From Sabethes cyaneus (Eukaryota > Arthropoda > Insecta > Diptera > Culicidae): a stretch of 64,000 nt of DNA. This document shows positions 40,526 through 52,085 of this stretch, in pieces. Every line of letters starts with the position of its first letter. The first letter of the stretch is position 1. Position numbers and translations under genes: made by a program. The notes beneath the pieces are model-generated. The model saw nothing but the letters and a program-made list of their open reading frames with translations, was not told where the DNA came from and made no database searches. Location: assembly GCF_943734655.1 (NCBI RefSeq), contig NC_071353.1, positions 27,161,001 through 27,225,000 of the forward strand, given 5' to 3'.

Positions 40526-43500
40526 TTTGCAATACAAGTAATGAAATCAAAATAAAAATGGCATTTTTCACAAAAAAACACGGTTCTCTAAGTTAGAAGC
40601 CTTCCGTAAAGAAATGAATTGGTTATTAAGGACCAACTTTCAATAGAAACTTTTTTCTCGACACTCTTTCACATCTTCATGATTCACGGATTTTCAAGCC
40701 ACCGACTGGTACTTGTCGGTACTTACCGATACTTCCGGCTGAGAAAACCACTTCAAGTTTTCCGTTTCCGCGTTTCTAAATCATCCATCTGTAAGGAGGT
40801 AAGGCAATTTCAACACACTGCAAGCTGTGTCCTCTATTCAGACACTTTCATATTGTTCAAATCACGTCTCTAGTTGAACAAGGCCAGGCTGTATTTATAA
40901 AATAAATCACATAAAAGTCACAATCAAATGGAATGGTTCGTATATTTTACCCACCACACACTGTACTACCATTGACACGTCCCAACACATTGGCTTCCTT
41001 TCGTAAAATTATCATATTGGCTAATTGAAATTATACCAATTGTGTGGTTCTCATGGAAATCAAATTTCCCAACCATAGGCTGAAGCAGACGGTGCTACCA
41101 GCGCATTATGCCAATCCATAATAATCGTGCATACCTCGATTTAGCCAGCAGGGTTTATAACACTGCCGTTATTTGCGATCGCTTCCAACATATTGTGACA
41201 GGTTCAGAGGCCCAGACGGTGCATGTCGGCTGAACCGGAAACCGTATCGTACAGATTATTTTAATTACAACCGCATCAAGCGAAATACGAATGCGGACAA
41301 GCGCACATATTTGCTTGCCATGTAGCATGAAAGATGAAACTCCCGTCTCCTGTTTGCTTCCCCCCACCCAAACCAAAACCACTCGCCCTGCTGCTGGGCA
41401 GAGGCTTAAGGCAACGAAGCCGGGACCTGACGGACGTTTTGTGTAGTATTATTACAGCCCGCGGTTCCTGGGCCGCACTACCGAAGGATACCAAGTTGTG
41501 ACACAATGTGACATATTTGCGCGTTTGTGGCCGTGCATAAACATCCGGGAAAAGCCCCTGAACTCAACACAATTGTTTGTCTTTTCCCTGTCACCTCATT
41601 CACCGACGGGCAAAACGCGACTGCTGCTAGCTAGCTAGTGTATTCAAAGCACAACTTGTTCCTGCCCGGAAACCGCCCAGGACGAACCGAGCTGTAGAAC
41701 GTTCCACAAGCAGGCAGCATCATTATCTAATGTTTGCAGTCTGCGCCGACGGTCTTCTGACACAGAGTATGTGCGAATGATATGTTTGTTCTTTCTCTAT
41801 ATTTCTCTACACTAATTTAATTATGAAGGACGTGTAATTACGACTATGTACATAGAAACAACTGCTGAAAACATAGACTATTATGAATAAACATCTACCA
41901 GATGTGATTCCCGATGTGACACTTTCTGTTATAGACTCGGTTCGGTTGGAAGGGGTTGGCCAACCAACAAAAAAACTTTTCCGTTTCAAATATGCATTTC
42001 TGATTTAATTATTGTCACATCCGATGTTACGGGTAGTCCTCACCAGCATCAGCACTAACGTGAAAATAAATCTTGCCGTTCTTGTCGAATCCCGTAATCC
42101 TGCAGCCAACCAAATCCACCAAAAGAGCCCCACCTTCGAGGGGGGTTTCACATGTGGGCGAGGGAAACATATCATGTTTGAATGAATCACATGTCCTAGC
42201 GCAAAATTGTCTTTCCTTCAGAATCTTGCTCAGTGGGAAAGCTGAGAAAGATTATTGACACAACTTTGTCAGTGTTGCGTTTCATCCGGTGAATACATTT
42301 AGGTACCCCGTCAGATTGTGCGAGCAAGCCGAGTCCGCGTGGGTGGTGACGCAGAATTGAATCAACCAACGAACGGGGCCCTGTTTTTCGATTTCGTTTG
42401 CGCCGTTTTTCTCCGTTCGAAGCGTGTTGGGATGAAGGAACAGTTGGCAAGGGGCGGGTAATGATGAAATAAAACCTCCCAAACAGGTAATTGCCGAGAC
42501 CGAGATTGATTGCGGTTCATGGCACTCACTGATGGGAACCGCAATCTTGTCTCCAAAATCTAATAATTTGCTGTCTAATTGTGAAAAATGCTTTTGGATA
42601 CATTTTTTCGGATATACTGCATAGGAACTTTAGTAGTTCTTGAACTGGGTTTTATCATAACCGAATCTGTTTAATTTTTTCAATTTTCCGCTCAAAATCA
42701 GATTCATAGTGCAAGTTCATCAATATAACGGATGACACAATTTACAAGCTGTACGATAATAACATCGACTTTACATACCTTACCACCTTTCAACAATCAA
42801 TTGTATATTTAAATATACAGTTCAGTGCAGCGCGGCTTCGGCGGTCCAACAAACCCGATGAAACCGTAATTAACAAGCACGCTCGAGGCAATTTTAATAA
42901 TAGTTTACAATTTTTATTCTCCCCCGAGGGAGAAGCGCAGAGACACATATACGACGTAGTCACCTGCACAAACATTAATTCATAAAGGCTGAAGATTAAA
43001 AATTTCCACATATACAGATTAATTAGCCTGACAGCATCGGCTTGGTTTAATAACCGGTAAATTAAATTCAAAGTTTGTGGATGGAATGAAATTCGCTGAT
43101 TTCATTAACTGATTATCTCATTTCATGTTTTTCCGCTTTCGACAAAAACAGTCCTATCTGGATTTTGGATACAACTGTGCAAACAGAGTTTCGGAACACT
43201 CGAGGATTCTTAAACCTTAACACAGTGATGGTTGGTGATGGTTACACAAAGAATTCAATATTTTTATTAATTGTGTGAAACATGGTAACAATATTTCAAT
43301 TGTATTGTTATACAATTGCAGTTGGTTTCAATTCTCCGAAGCAATTTCTGTAACATCCTGGATAATCAAACATGGGAATAAAATATGTTCAAAAGAAGAA
43401 CAGCACGAAGCCGTCTCTCCAATCGTATATAAACTTGTTTTATTACTACTGTAGCCTCCTGTGGATCCAGAACCAGGTTCAGGTGCGACCGACAGGTAGA

Positions 43501-44829
43501 ATCTCTCACAATCTTCCAGTCTTGCGGCTGTACTACCGGTCGAGCCATACTCTTGTTCGCAATAATCCCGAAATCCCGAATGAGTGGCTCGTGGGTAGTA
43601 GTAGTAGCTACAAAGTTTACGATAGAAAACAAGCTGCAGGAAGCATTTTCTTCCAGACCCGTCCTCCGCCTCTGCACGGTTTCCGGAAGACGCGCTTTTA
43701 AAGAGATTAAATTGATTCAGGATAGCAGTAAAACATGCCAAAGCCGGTGTTCTAAACCAGTTCAGTTCAGTTGGCTCGATACTTTCCTTCTCATACAGCG
43801 TATTATTGCAGCTCCTTAGGTATAGATCCACTAGCACATAATCAGTTAATTTAATCTCAAATTTAAACTTATGTTTCCGTGCAGTAAAGAGTACAATGCA
43901 AGGGTTCAGAAGCGGGGAGAACGTGTGTGTTCTTTCGCTGTCGCATTCCGGTTATTGTTTTATGCTGCGTACCTCCCACGAGGATCAGGCACAGTAAACC
44001 TCTAGATTATGTGGAAATCCCTCCCTGCGGCAAGGGAATTTATTGTTAACGATTCAATGAAAATTTTATGGATTCCTACCGTTAAAACTGTCATGAAAAC
44101 CCGAACCCGATGCCATTGTTGTGTATGAACAAAATTCTCGGTATGACGCCCCTTTCCTATCATTTTTAGAGTCGTTTTATCTAGATTACAAATCGCTTAG
44201 CTTTATTTTTGTGTCTGGCACCAGCACACGATACACTCGTTCGAAAATTATTGTTACTTTCCTAAACAACCGACCTCAGCAGCACACTTCTTTCAGTATT
44301 TGAAAATCTTTCGAATTCCAAATTTTCCTCCAGCGGCAAAATAATGCAAACTCCGATCAGAGCACGAATTTCCGGCCCCGGTAAAGAAGCAAACAATCTC
44401 GACTATTTGCTGCTTCTGCTCCGCAGGGAAATTCTACGAATGCTTTGGGATACACTTTCATTGCTAGGGTATAACGTTGCTTTACAGAGCTGCAAAATGA
44501 TGCGATATTTAGCACACGGCTGACTGTACTGGAGCAGGAATTTGTTGGTGAAACAACAAGGCGATGTAAAAACATATTTTGTGCAACTCTTGCTGGGTCT
44601 TGGTGTGCACATATTTCAGCTACTCCATGGGTGGAACGCTGACGTTTGCAGTGGTTTTGTCCATTGGCTGGACTGTGTGAGAAATAGTTCTGACGAGTAT
44701 CACTTTAAGCTGTTAAAGTAATGGGAACGATATACCAAACCACCCTGTGCAGTAAATTACTCCCTCTGTTACAAGCTGGTAAAGGACAGTTGGTTCTCTT
44801 CTCAGCAGAGTACAACCATTGCAATGCAA
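40526..44829. other. Long intron-like stretch without recognised transposons
   Basis: About 4.3 kb with few repeats and several GC-richer patches (41100-41720, 42300-42540, 43440-43720). A 169-codon minus-strand frame at 43328-43837 overlaps others in all frames, has Ser/Gly-rich low-complexity parts and no domain, so I do not call it a gene. With 26939-29669, 52086-55269 and 59200-64000 it forms the transposon-poor fraction where intronic enhancers of a neuronal gene could lie. No motif supports a specific claim. Confidence 0.35.
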
Positions 44830-45600
44830 AACGTTATAAGAGCAATTGATGGGGCAACCAACGACCCCCCAAGAGTTGGTGATAAACAGCGGAGGAGGTG
44901 TAGAGGTGGCGTACGATGGTAGACCGGAAGTGCGCAGTCCGATCGGCACGGATCATACTAGCGGAGTGATGGCAACAGGGATGGAGGAGGACTTTAACCT
45001 CGACAGCATGTCTCGGTTTCATCCCTGAACCTGAATTCACCAACAGGGAATGTGAAGAGTGACGCGAATAACCTTCCTGATCCGGCGACGCTACCTGAAG
45101 TCAAGGGGCAACCTGAGTGGTCAAGCGTCTCTCCAACGCGCAACGACGACGGCCAAAGTTGTATCGTAGCAAGGGCTACTCAACGGAGGAACTCGCCCTT
45201 CTGCCGGCCGACCAGCCGGTCGTTACCTAATGGCAACAATCCGCTGATACGGCGTCACCGAATATCAACAACAAAGGTCCCACTGAGAAGAGACCACGCG
45301 GTCGAGCCTGTGCGGGTCCTTCGGCACCAAAACCACCCCTCTGGACTGTCCGCGCTGTTCTTCTGGATCACATAGCTGACCAGGACACTCCAGATATTAG
45401 GCCCAAGTTCTGGAGCTGCCAGTTCAAGAACGAATACCAGAACACGATCATATGGCTGAAGCAAACGGCATCTACTCTCGTCCCGTGGGAAGGGTTCACA
45501 ACGACAGACCTACGACACGAAGGACCTGCCCAGGGATCACACCTTCATAGGGTACTTTCAGGACCACCACTGGCGAAAGAATTATGAGATTCCTTCAGAA
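44830..45600 (+). mobile_element. I/LOA-type retrotransposon, ORF1 remnant
   Basis: Degraded gag-like reading: LNSPTGNVKSDANNLPDPAT, then in shifted frames EKRPRGRACAGPSAPKPPLW, TVRAVLLDHIADQDTPDIRP and KFWSCQFKNEYQNTIIWLKQ, followed by TLVPWEGFTT. The last blocks resemble ORF1 proteins of RNase H-bearing non-LTR elements from mosquitoes as I remember them. It is joined by a deletion to the endonuclease at about 45590. Confidence 0.5.
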
Positions 45601-46524
45601 TCAGAGCGTTGGCTTTTCAACGCAAGCGTGGCAAATGCGCACCACACGATATGGGGCAGGTCGGAAACAAACAACAGGGGTGAGTACCTACTTGAATATC
45701 TTACTTCCAGTGATATTAATGTGATCAGGTCATAGACCTTACTCTATATAACGCCTGAGCCTGAGAAAGTCAAAAATTAGCATGTCTCTGATGAACCAAG
45801 TTTATCAGACCACAGACATATCATTTTCGACATCGAGGCTAATCCTCGAAAGAGGGAACAATTCAGGAATCCGAAGAAAACCAATTGGAGTTCATCTTTT
45901 AGGGATCATCTGATTGCCTCACGTAACTCTAGTCACAATAATAAACGAACTCCAGTTGAGCTGGATATCGCCGCTAGTGACCTGCAATATAGGATCACAG
46001 ACGCTTATAACACAAACAGTTTGCCGTGATGTGCCCTGGTGGAATCAGACGCTTGGCAATCACCGAGCGGAAGGCAAGGCGTCTGTTCAACAGGGCCAAA
46101 GTCACGTCTAACTGGGAAGACTACAGACCTTCCGTCACCAAATACAACGCTGAGCTACGCAAAGCCAAAACGAAAATTACGAGTTAAGTTTTGCGAAAGC
46201 ATACAAACTCTGCCAGAGGCTATGCGTCTGCAGAAAGCGATGTCCAAGGACCACTGCAATGAATGGTCTAGGGCAATTTAAAAAAGAGGATGGGAGTCTC
46301 ACTGTTACCACCAGAGAAACTCTGGAAGTTCCAATGAACCAATGAAATCTCCAGGTCCGGATAGTATTTTACCCATTTTCTTGCGAAAAACGGACGGTGT
46401 TATAATATCCGAGCTCATCACCCTCTTTCGAGGCAGTTTCACTTTGGGATAAATCCCGGTGAATTGGCGGAAAGTAAGGGTGGTGTTCATACCGATGGCT
46501 GGCAAAAAGACAAAACCATGCCTA
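45600..46524 (+). mobile_element. I/LOA-type retrotransposon, ORF2 endonuclease and RT entry
   Basis: Reads NASVANAHHTIWGRSETNNR with GEYLLEYLTSSDINVI, a deletion, then VSDEPSLSDHRHIIFDIEAN (SDHR endonuclease motif) with FRNPKKTNW, DIAASDLQYRITDAYNTN, and the RT entry KSPGPDSILPIFLR, LFRGSFTLG, IPVNWRKVRVVFIPMAGKK. Stops and frameshifts are scattered. The reading frame is cut at 46524 by the CCCAG/TA element and resumes at 48223 with KAFRPISLTS. Confidence 0.75.
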
Positions 46525-48222
46525 CCCAGCAAACATTTTGGTCTGTATAACTTAATTCTAAATGAGATAAACGTCAGCATATAAGGTCTATCAAATCATA
46601 TATCATGCGCAGAAACGGCATATACATGCAAAAGTGGAGGCGATATACATGATTTAGTTCTTCAGAATAATTGAAATGCCGACAAAACAAAACAGTTTAT
46701 ACGACTGAGCCGATTGACTGGATTGCATTTCGACATAGTTACGATAATATTTCTACTCTACCTTTCGCCTTTCCCTATGTGTTAAATGGCAAGTGTCAAA
46801 AATTGCATACAGAGCAGGCTATTTATAGCCAAATATTCGCCCTGAAAGTTAATGAGACAAAAAGATAAAAGCTTTGCTGAAAGCTTTTTTTCATAAGCTT
46901 CCAGATATTATCGACCTGTCACAATATTTAACTTTTTTGTCTATATCATTTAAAACAAGCTGTACTCACCTGGTTTAGAATCAAGAACCACCCGTTCCGC
47001 AGTATTTGTTCATTACCTTTAAGCTACTGGTACATCAGTACGTCAATGATATTTTTGCACATCTTAAACCGAAGTCACCGTACATGTAAGCAATGAGATC
47101 TTATCTGATGCATTGAACATGTAAGTACGGATTTGATTTATTCTCATCCGACATACGAGTTTGTGTCAATTGTGACTGAATTACAGCGTCGTAAATGAGT
47201 TTGCATTTGATCGTTAATTTTAATGATAATGCTGACCTCATGGAATGATATGCAGTACCTTTGTTAGCGTTCCGTGGTACAGATTGTGCTAAATATACAT
47301 TAGAATACGTTATATGCATATTAATATTTGATTACATGGAGATAATATTATTAAATCTCAAGTACAAAAATGTTGTCTGTTATTTCAGAAAAAAAAGAAA
47401 TTAAAAGTTATTTAAAATAGAATGCTGATTTAGATGCTATAGGACAGCTCAAAATTGCTTACAACAATAAGTATCAAACATTATTTTTTACTGTACCAGT
47501 TTAATGCTGAATGTCTTTTTCCAATTCCACTTAACATTTGCATTTCTTCTGAAAAGCCATAAGATGCACTGATATTAAGGCATTTAGATTAGCGGAATGG
47601 ATCACGTGGTCATTGCAAAAGTTTTTCAAACCAGATAATAGTTTTTTGAATATTCCACCACAATAAAAAAGGAGGTTCAATTTTAACAATAGAAATAAAT
47701 AGATATTTAAATTTAAAATAAATGCTAAGAAACCGTTAATTTTTTTTGTTGACAAATCTGCATTAAGAACGTATCCTTGAAATCTCTCTATTTTGTTGTT
47801 TTTGTTGTAAAGAGATAACAACAAATTTGAACGTGTTTTGATGCAAATCATATTTTAATGCACCTAGAATCTCATGATTATCACTGCTTGTATGTAAATC
47901 TAAAACGATGTCATATTAGACATTTTGCAAAACATAATCCGATGAAAACTGTAATTAAATACGATTACATCTTCATGATAGCATTGTTGGTAACTAAATC
48001 TAAGAAATCGTCATATGCGATATTCGCTAAGCATAACCCGATTATCTTTCGACCTATTTACGATTTTTACTATTAATTCGTATATCAATCATCGTGTGCA
48101 TTACATGCGATGAAATTTACACAATGTGCTTACAACATGTGTACATTTATACGAGTCCGATGTGATATCCATTTATATAAGATTAAATCTCGACATGAAC
48201 ATACGATATCTGGTTTCCTGGG
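46525..48222. mobile_element. 1.7-kb TIR element, CCCAG ends, TA target duplication
   Basis: The left end is CCCAGCAAACATTTTGGTCT. The reverse complement of the right end is CCCAGGAAACCAGATATCG. TA flanks both (46523-46524 and 48223-48224). Deleting the element with one TA returns the host retrotransposon to its MPKAFRPISL context. The interior is very AT-rich with small frames only (such as 47531-47851 on the minus strand), so no transposase is recognisable. Ends and TA duplication are shared with the 315-bp MITE at 55270 (CCCAGGTAACC), which suggests one Tc1/mariner-like or related group. Confidence 0.75.
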
Positions 48223-48771
48223 TAAGGCTTTTAGACCGATAAGTCTGACTTCAAACGCTTCTTAAGCTAATGGAGAAACTCACGGATAACTATATCCGCA
48301 ATGAGTTTAAAAAAACTCTCCGTTACATGTAAATCAACACGGTAAATCTACAGAAACTGCACTGCACTGCTTAGTGACGTTAATTGAGAAATTGCTCAAA
48401 TATCTAGAGACTGTACTTTGTACTTTTCTTGATATTGAAGCCGCTTTCGATAACACGCCCTTTGCGTCAATTAATACGGATCTCTGTCAAAAGAGAATCG
48501 ACCACACTACAAAGAGTTGGATACAAGCATTGCTCTCGAGCAGAGAACTTACAACATCATATACATCGATCACGATTTCGGTGATCAAAGAATGGAGGTC
48601 AAAGGAAGGTGGAGTTCTCTCATCCTTGCTCTGGTCACACGTGGCCGACGCACTCCTTCACAAGCTACCACAGCTTGGCTTGGAGACCATTGATTACGCC
48701 GACGACGTTATACTTATCGTCAGAGGAAATTCGACGCAGTATTGTCAAGTCGCTTGTAAAGAGCTCTAAAC
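48223..48771 (+). mobile_element. I/LOA-type retrotransposon, RT core
   Basis: KAFRPISLTSNAS, then HGKSTETALHCLVTLIEKLL, FLDIEAAFDNTPFASINTDL (first catalytic Asp), RIDHTTKSWIQALLSSRELT, EGGVLSSLLWSHVADALLHK (the PQGGVLSPLLW block with changes), and ETIDYADDVILIVRGNSTQY with the YADD active site intact. The frame is cut after CKEL by the hAT-like MITE at 48772. Confidence 0.85.
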
Positions 48772-49452
48772 CAGGGCTTCGACCGATCCTTTTTTCTACC
48801 GCAGTCACACCAACGCGCATTCAAGTTCACACCGTCCGTACAGAGGTTGAATACGAACGCTATGCATAACACAACTGGCAGTTTGCTCAGTCAAACGCCG
48901 ATGGCACGCAGCAGAACAAACGCATTCTAGAGCTTTTGACATTTTCGTTTCGATCAAGTTGCCTTTACCGTTTGGAGCAGCGAATGACTGCAAAACAGTC
49001 AAATGACTGGCAATCACCACGCTAACGAAAAGCAACCGCACAATCGTATGATTCAATACTGCAAAAAAAAACAACCACTACATGTGCATGGAAGAAGTCG
49101 GTCGGACTCCGTCCAACACAAACGAATATTTTGCTTGCGTCGGACCGACGTCCGGGTGACAAACTATTACTGTGAGCAGCCGATTTGGAGACAAAAAGAG
49201 AAACGAAACAATACGTCACCGTATGCTTCCAGTCAGTTTGCAGTTTATATTCTCAAAGCGCAAAGCAAAACGGGAGATCGACTGTTTGCTTTTGCTGAGA
49301 TGCTGCATGAATTGTGAGACGGCAGCAGCGCAAGCGGCAGATTGACTGGATTCAAAAAACAGTCAAATGATCGTTCAAAAAGCGGAGTTTGAATGCGGAA
49401 AGTTCGCATTCACGGCAGTCACATTCAACTTACGATCCCTTTTCAAGTCCTG
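48772..49452. mobile_element. hAT-like MITE with 8-bp target duplication
   Basis: Length is 681 bp. The left end is CAGGGCTTCGACCGATCC and the reverse complement of the right end is CAGGACTTGAAAAGGGATCG. The perfect 8-bp duplication CTCTAAAC lies at 48764-48771 and 49453-49460. CAGGG-type ends and 8-bp duplications are typical of the hAT superfamily. The interior contains AAACAGTCAAATGA twice (48992 and 49357) and GCATTCA motifs but no transposase. Removing it restores collinearity of the RT and post-RT region of the host retrotransposon. Confidence 0.88.
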
Positions 49453-50021
49453 CTCTAAACACCGCCATGTCATGGTGGTCTAGACCCCACCAACACAGTC
49501 GTTATACCATTCACTAGGCGAAGGAAACATACTATTACTCCCCCTACTGAATGGTGTCAGACTGAGCTTCAGTAATGAAGTCAAACACCTCGGAATAATT
49601 CTCGATGAAAAACTCAACTGGACTGCTCACCTAGATTATGCTGTTAAGAAAGCAACTTCCGCTATCTAGGCATGCAGCTCACTGTTTGGCAAAATCTGCG
49701 GATTGAAACCTTAACTAGCCTGTTGGCCATATACTACTATTGCATAACCTACGTTGCAGTCGGAGCGAAAATCGGTATCTTCACGGACAGCCAAGCAGCA
49801 CTACTGGCACTTAAGTCCGCCAAATGTATGTCCAAATTAGTTTGGGAGCGCCGCACAGCATTGAGGAAGCTCTTCTGCCAAAACAAAGTTTTATTACTTT
49901 GAGTGCCCAGTCGCTGCGGAATCGAGGGCAACGGATTTGCTGACAACCTAGCAAGAAAAGGATCGGCTCAGCAATTTATTGGCCCTGAACCGTTTCTGGG
50001 CACCTCCACATCCGCCGTGAG
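49453..50021 (+). mobile_element. I/LOA-type retrotransposon, post-RT linker and RNase H domain
   Basis: In one frame TVVIPFTRRRKHTITPPLLN, GVRLSFSNEVKHLGIILDEK and LNWTAHLDYAVKKATSAI form the post-RT linker. Then the RNase H domain appears: KIGIFTDSQAALLALKSAKC (TDSQAA, catalytic Asp), LVWERRTALRKLF, VPSRCGIEGNGFADNLARKG (GNE-ADNLAKKG, with the Glu of GNE changed to Gly) and GPEPFLGTSTSAV. RNase H in this position is expected in the I, LOA and related clades. A 5' part of the domain is deleted and an in-frame stop precedes VPSRCG. Confidence 0.82.
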
Positions 50022-50821
50022 TGGTGGGTATGAAATGGGGAAGGCAAGTGAGGAAGCGTCCAACATAGCTCCAGTCATCCCAAGCTCCTACCTAGCGCCT
50101 CCACGTGGCCTTACCCGGTAATGCTCTATTGAGTAGCCAAGCTAGGAGGTGCGATGTTGGATGATTCCCGGCTGCCTGATCTCAAAACTGCGGGGTTGGA
50201 TGAGGGCTGAGCAACACGACCTTGTTAGTAGGTAAGCTTAAAGTTATTTCAATGATTTGTTTCATTTTAGCTCATGGAGCAAGCACCTCCTACTGTACAG
50301 TGAAAACTCGGGCCGAAGAAAGTTTAAATAATGCTCATGGATACCAGAAGAAAAATTAAATTAATAATGGAACTCAAATGATGCAACTCTATTCCATTCC
50401 AAGGACTGCTGGTGAGATTGTTCTATTTTTGTCTATATATCTACATATAATGTATATTCATATAACACATATCTTATTACATTGCCATATACCATCATTA
50501 TCGTAAAGGGACAGGAGCATCAGGGTATCGAATGAATCTAAGACTGGATGAGGGATGTGGTAACCAGCCCAAGTCATTTAAGGTCGGAGAGGATTTTGAC
50601 GCGCCCTTCTAGCACTCAAATCATCACGCAGGATAAGTTTGCACGGCGAAGTCATGTATCTAGAAACCGGTCTAGGCTAGGCTGGAAGGAGTGTCTTATA
50701 TCCCGTGGAATCCTATAAGCGACATTGCTTATAGATCCACCCAACCCCTTTTAGTCCTTCACGAACAGCATTGACATGAAGGTTGCTAGGTAGGTAAATT
50801 CGATACATACATACATACATA
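50022..50821 (+). mobile_element. 800-bp retroposon with (CATA)n tail and 21-bp target duplication
   Basis: A 21-bp sequence starting CACCTCCACATCCGCCGTGA is present at 50001-50021 and again at 50822-50842. The insert between them ends in ATACATACATACATACATACA, a simple-repeat 3' tail of the kind made by I-type and related target-primed elements. The long duplication and tail indicate retroposition on the plus strand. The body has no coding motif, so it is a SINE-like element or a 5'-truncated LINE 3' end. I saw no clear A/B boxes. Confidence 0.85.
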
Positions 50822-51190
50822 CACCTCCACATCCGCCGTGAGAGGCGAATTGATGACATGAGAAACGCTAGAAATAGTGTTCCGTTGCAATCAAACCCAG
50901 GGTTGTAGACAAGCTAAACAGTTTATCTGTGGTTTATCTACCCAAACCCTGCACCAGCTAAAAAAACTACTTCATTTAACTCGTAGTGAACTACGCACAG
51001 CCCCGAGACTCCTAACAGGGCACAGACCCACTCTTTATCATTTAAAGAATATCGGCAAGGTATCATCCGACATGCCGCTTTTGTAACTCGGAACCTGAAA
51101 GGTCAGCGCATCTGCTCTGCAATTGCCGGGCACTTAATTTATCAAGGCACAACTTCTTCGGAAGTTTCCTTCTTACTCCATATCAAGTAT
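50822..51190 (+). mobile_element. I/LOA-type retrotransposon, ORF2 C-terminus
   Basis: Coding resumes exactly at the second target copy (STSAV-RGELMT, stop, ETLEIVFR), then QAKQFICGLSTQTLHQLKKL, LHLTRSELRTAPRLLTGHRP and TLYHLKNIGK, followed in another frame by remnants of a cysteine/histidine module (ERLICNCR-like SAHLLCNCRALN near 51100-51140). This is the usual end of ORF2 in RNase H-bearing non-LTR elements. The 3' end of the element is not defined. Confidence 0.75.
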
Positions 51191-52042
51191 GACCTAGACC
51201 ATTCAAATTATACCATCTGTTTTGGTAAACCCTGTATTTCGTGATATAGCTCTTCTAGAAGTTGAAGTATCAAAACAAAAACAATACATGGAAAACGATC
51301 TGTTACGGACTGCAGTAGCTTGGGCAAAAAAAAAAAACAAATTACCAACCGCAAGCTTTACATATGCAATTAACTCACAGAAAAATATCATTTCTCATTT
51401 GTTTCCTGTTTAATGGGTCATTAAATTGTTAAACCGTATCGTTACATTATGCACGGTTACCAATCCGAATGAGCTGGCTAATGGAATTGAACGAGAATAA
51501 AGAGAACAAATTGGCAACATACTGATGAAGCTTCCCAAATGAGGTTTAATTTTTGAACGGTGCGTCTTTTTTGGTTGATTATACGTTGATTTCCGCTACC
51601 ATATCAATCTCAATTGTAGTCGGCAGATCATTTCTCCAACATGTGCTTATATATTGCAAACGAATGAATATTCTATATTGAACCTGTACATCAGCAACGC
51701 AAATATGTTGCAAACATGTTTACATTCGATCAATTTTAATGAGGTAAATCCAATCTTAAAATGTGTGTGCGTTTCATCTGCTTGCCCTAAACTATAAAAG
51801 TGCAGTAAAAAAAATCACAACCCAAACCTCAAATCTTTGCAAGTCAGGAGTGAGTTATAATTTTTGATTTTCGCTCCGTTTGCGCTTCAATGGAGACGCT
51901 TAGTCCGCGAGCATACCGAGCACCGACGGCAGTCTGCTTGCTAGTATCGAAAGCCATCACCATAAAAATCAGTGATCTCGAAAAAACGAGCCATAAACGT
52001 GCCGATATGTGAATTCAATTTTCCCACCGGGAAAACGGGTCG
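51191..52042. other. No gene seen; possible relatives of the AT-rich TIR element
   Basis: AT-rich sequence. The region 51630-51740 shares phrasing such as ATGTGCTTATATATTGCAAA and CAAACATGTTTACATT with 48080-48160, so part of it may be another fragment of the 1.7-kb TIR family. Not established. Confidence 0.3.
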
Positions 52043-52085
52043 TTGCCGCCGTTGTCGTCGTCGTCGTCGACGTCGTCATTGTCGT
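52043..52085. repeat. (GTC)n microsatellite, short and imperfect
   Basis: GCCGCCGTTGTCGTCGTCGT followed by CGTCGACGTCGTCATTGTCG. Confidence 0.8.

Noticed and set aside
43328..43837. 169-codon minus-strand open frame
   Set aside because: Overlapping frames are open on both strands, composition is Ser/Gly/Tyr-rich without a domain, and no splice or start context supports it.
49003..49317. 104-codon plus-strand frame
   Set aside because: Inside the hAT-like MITE; no transposase motif and likely chance.
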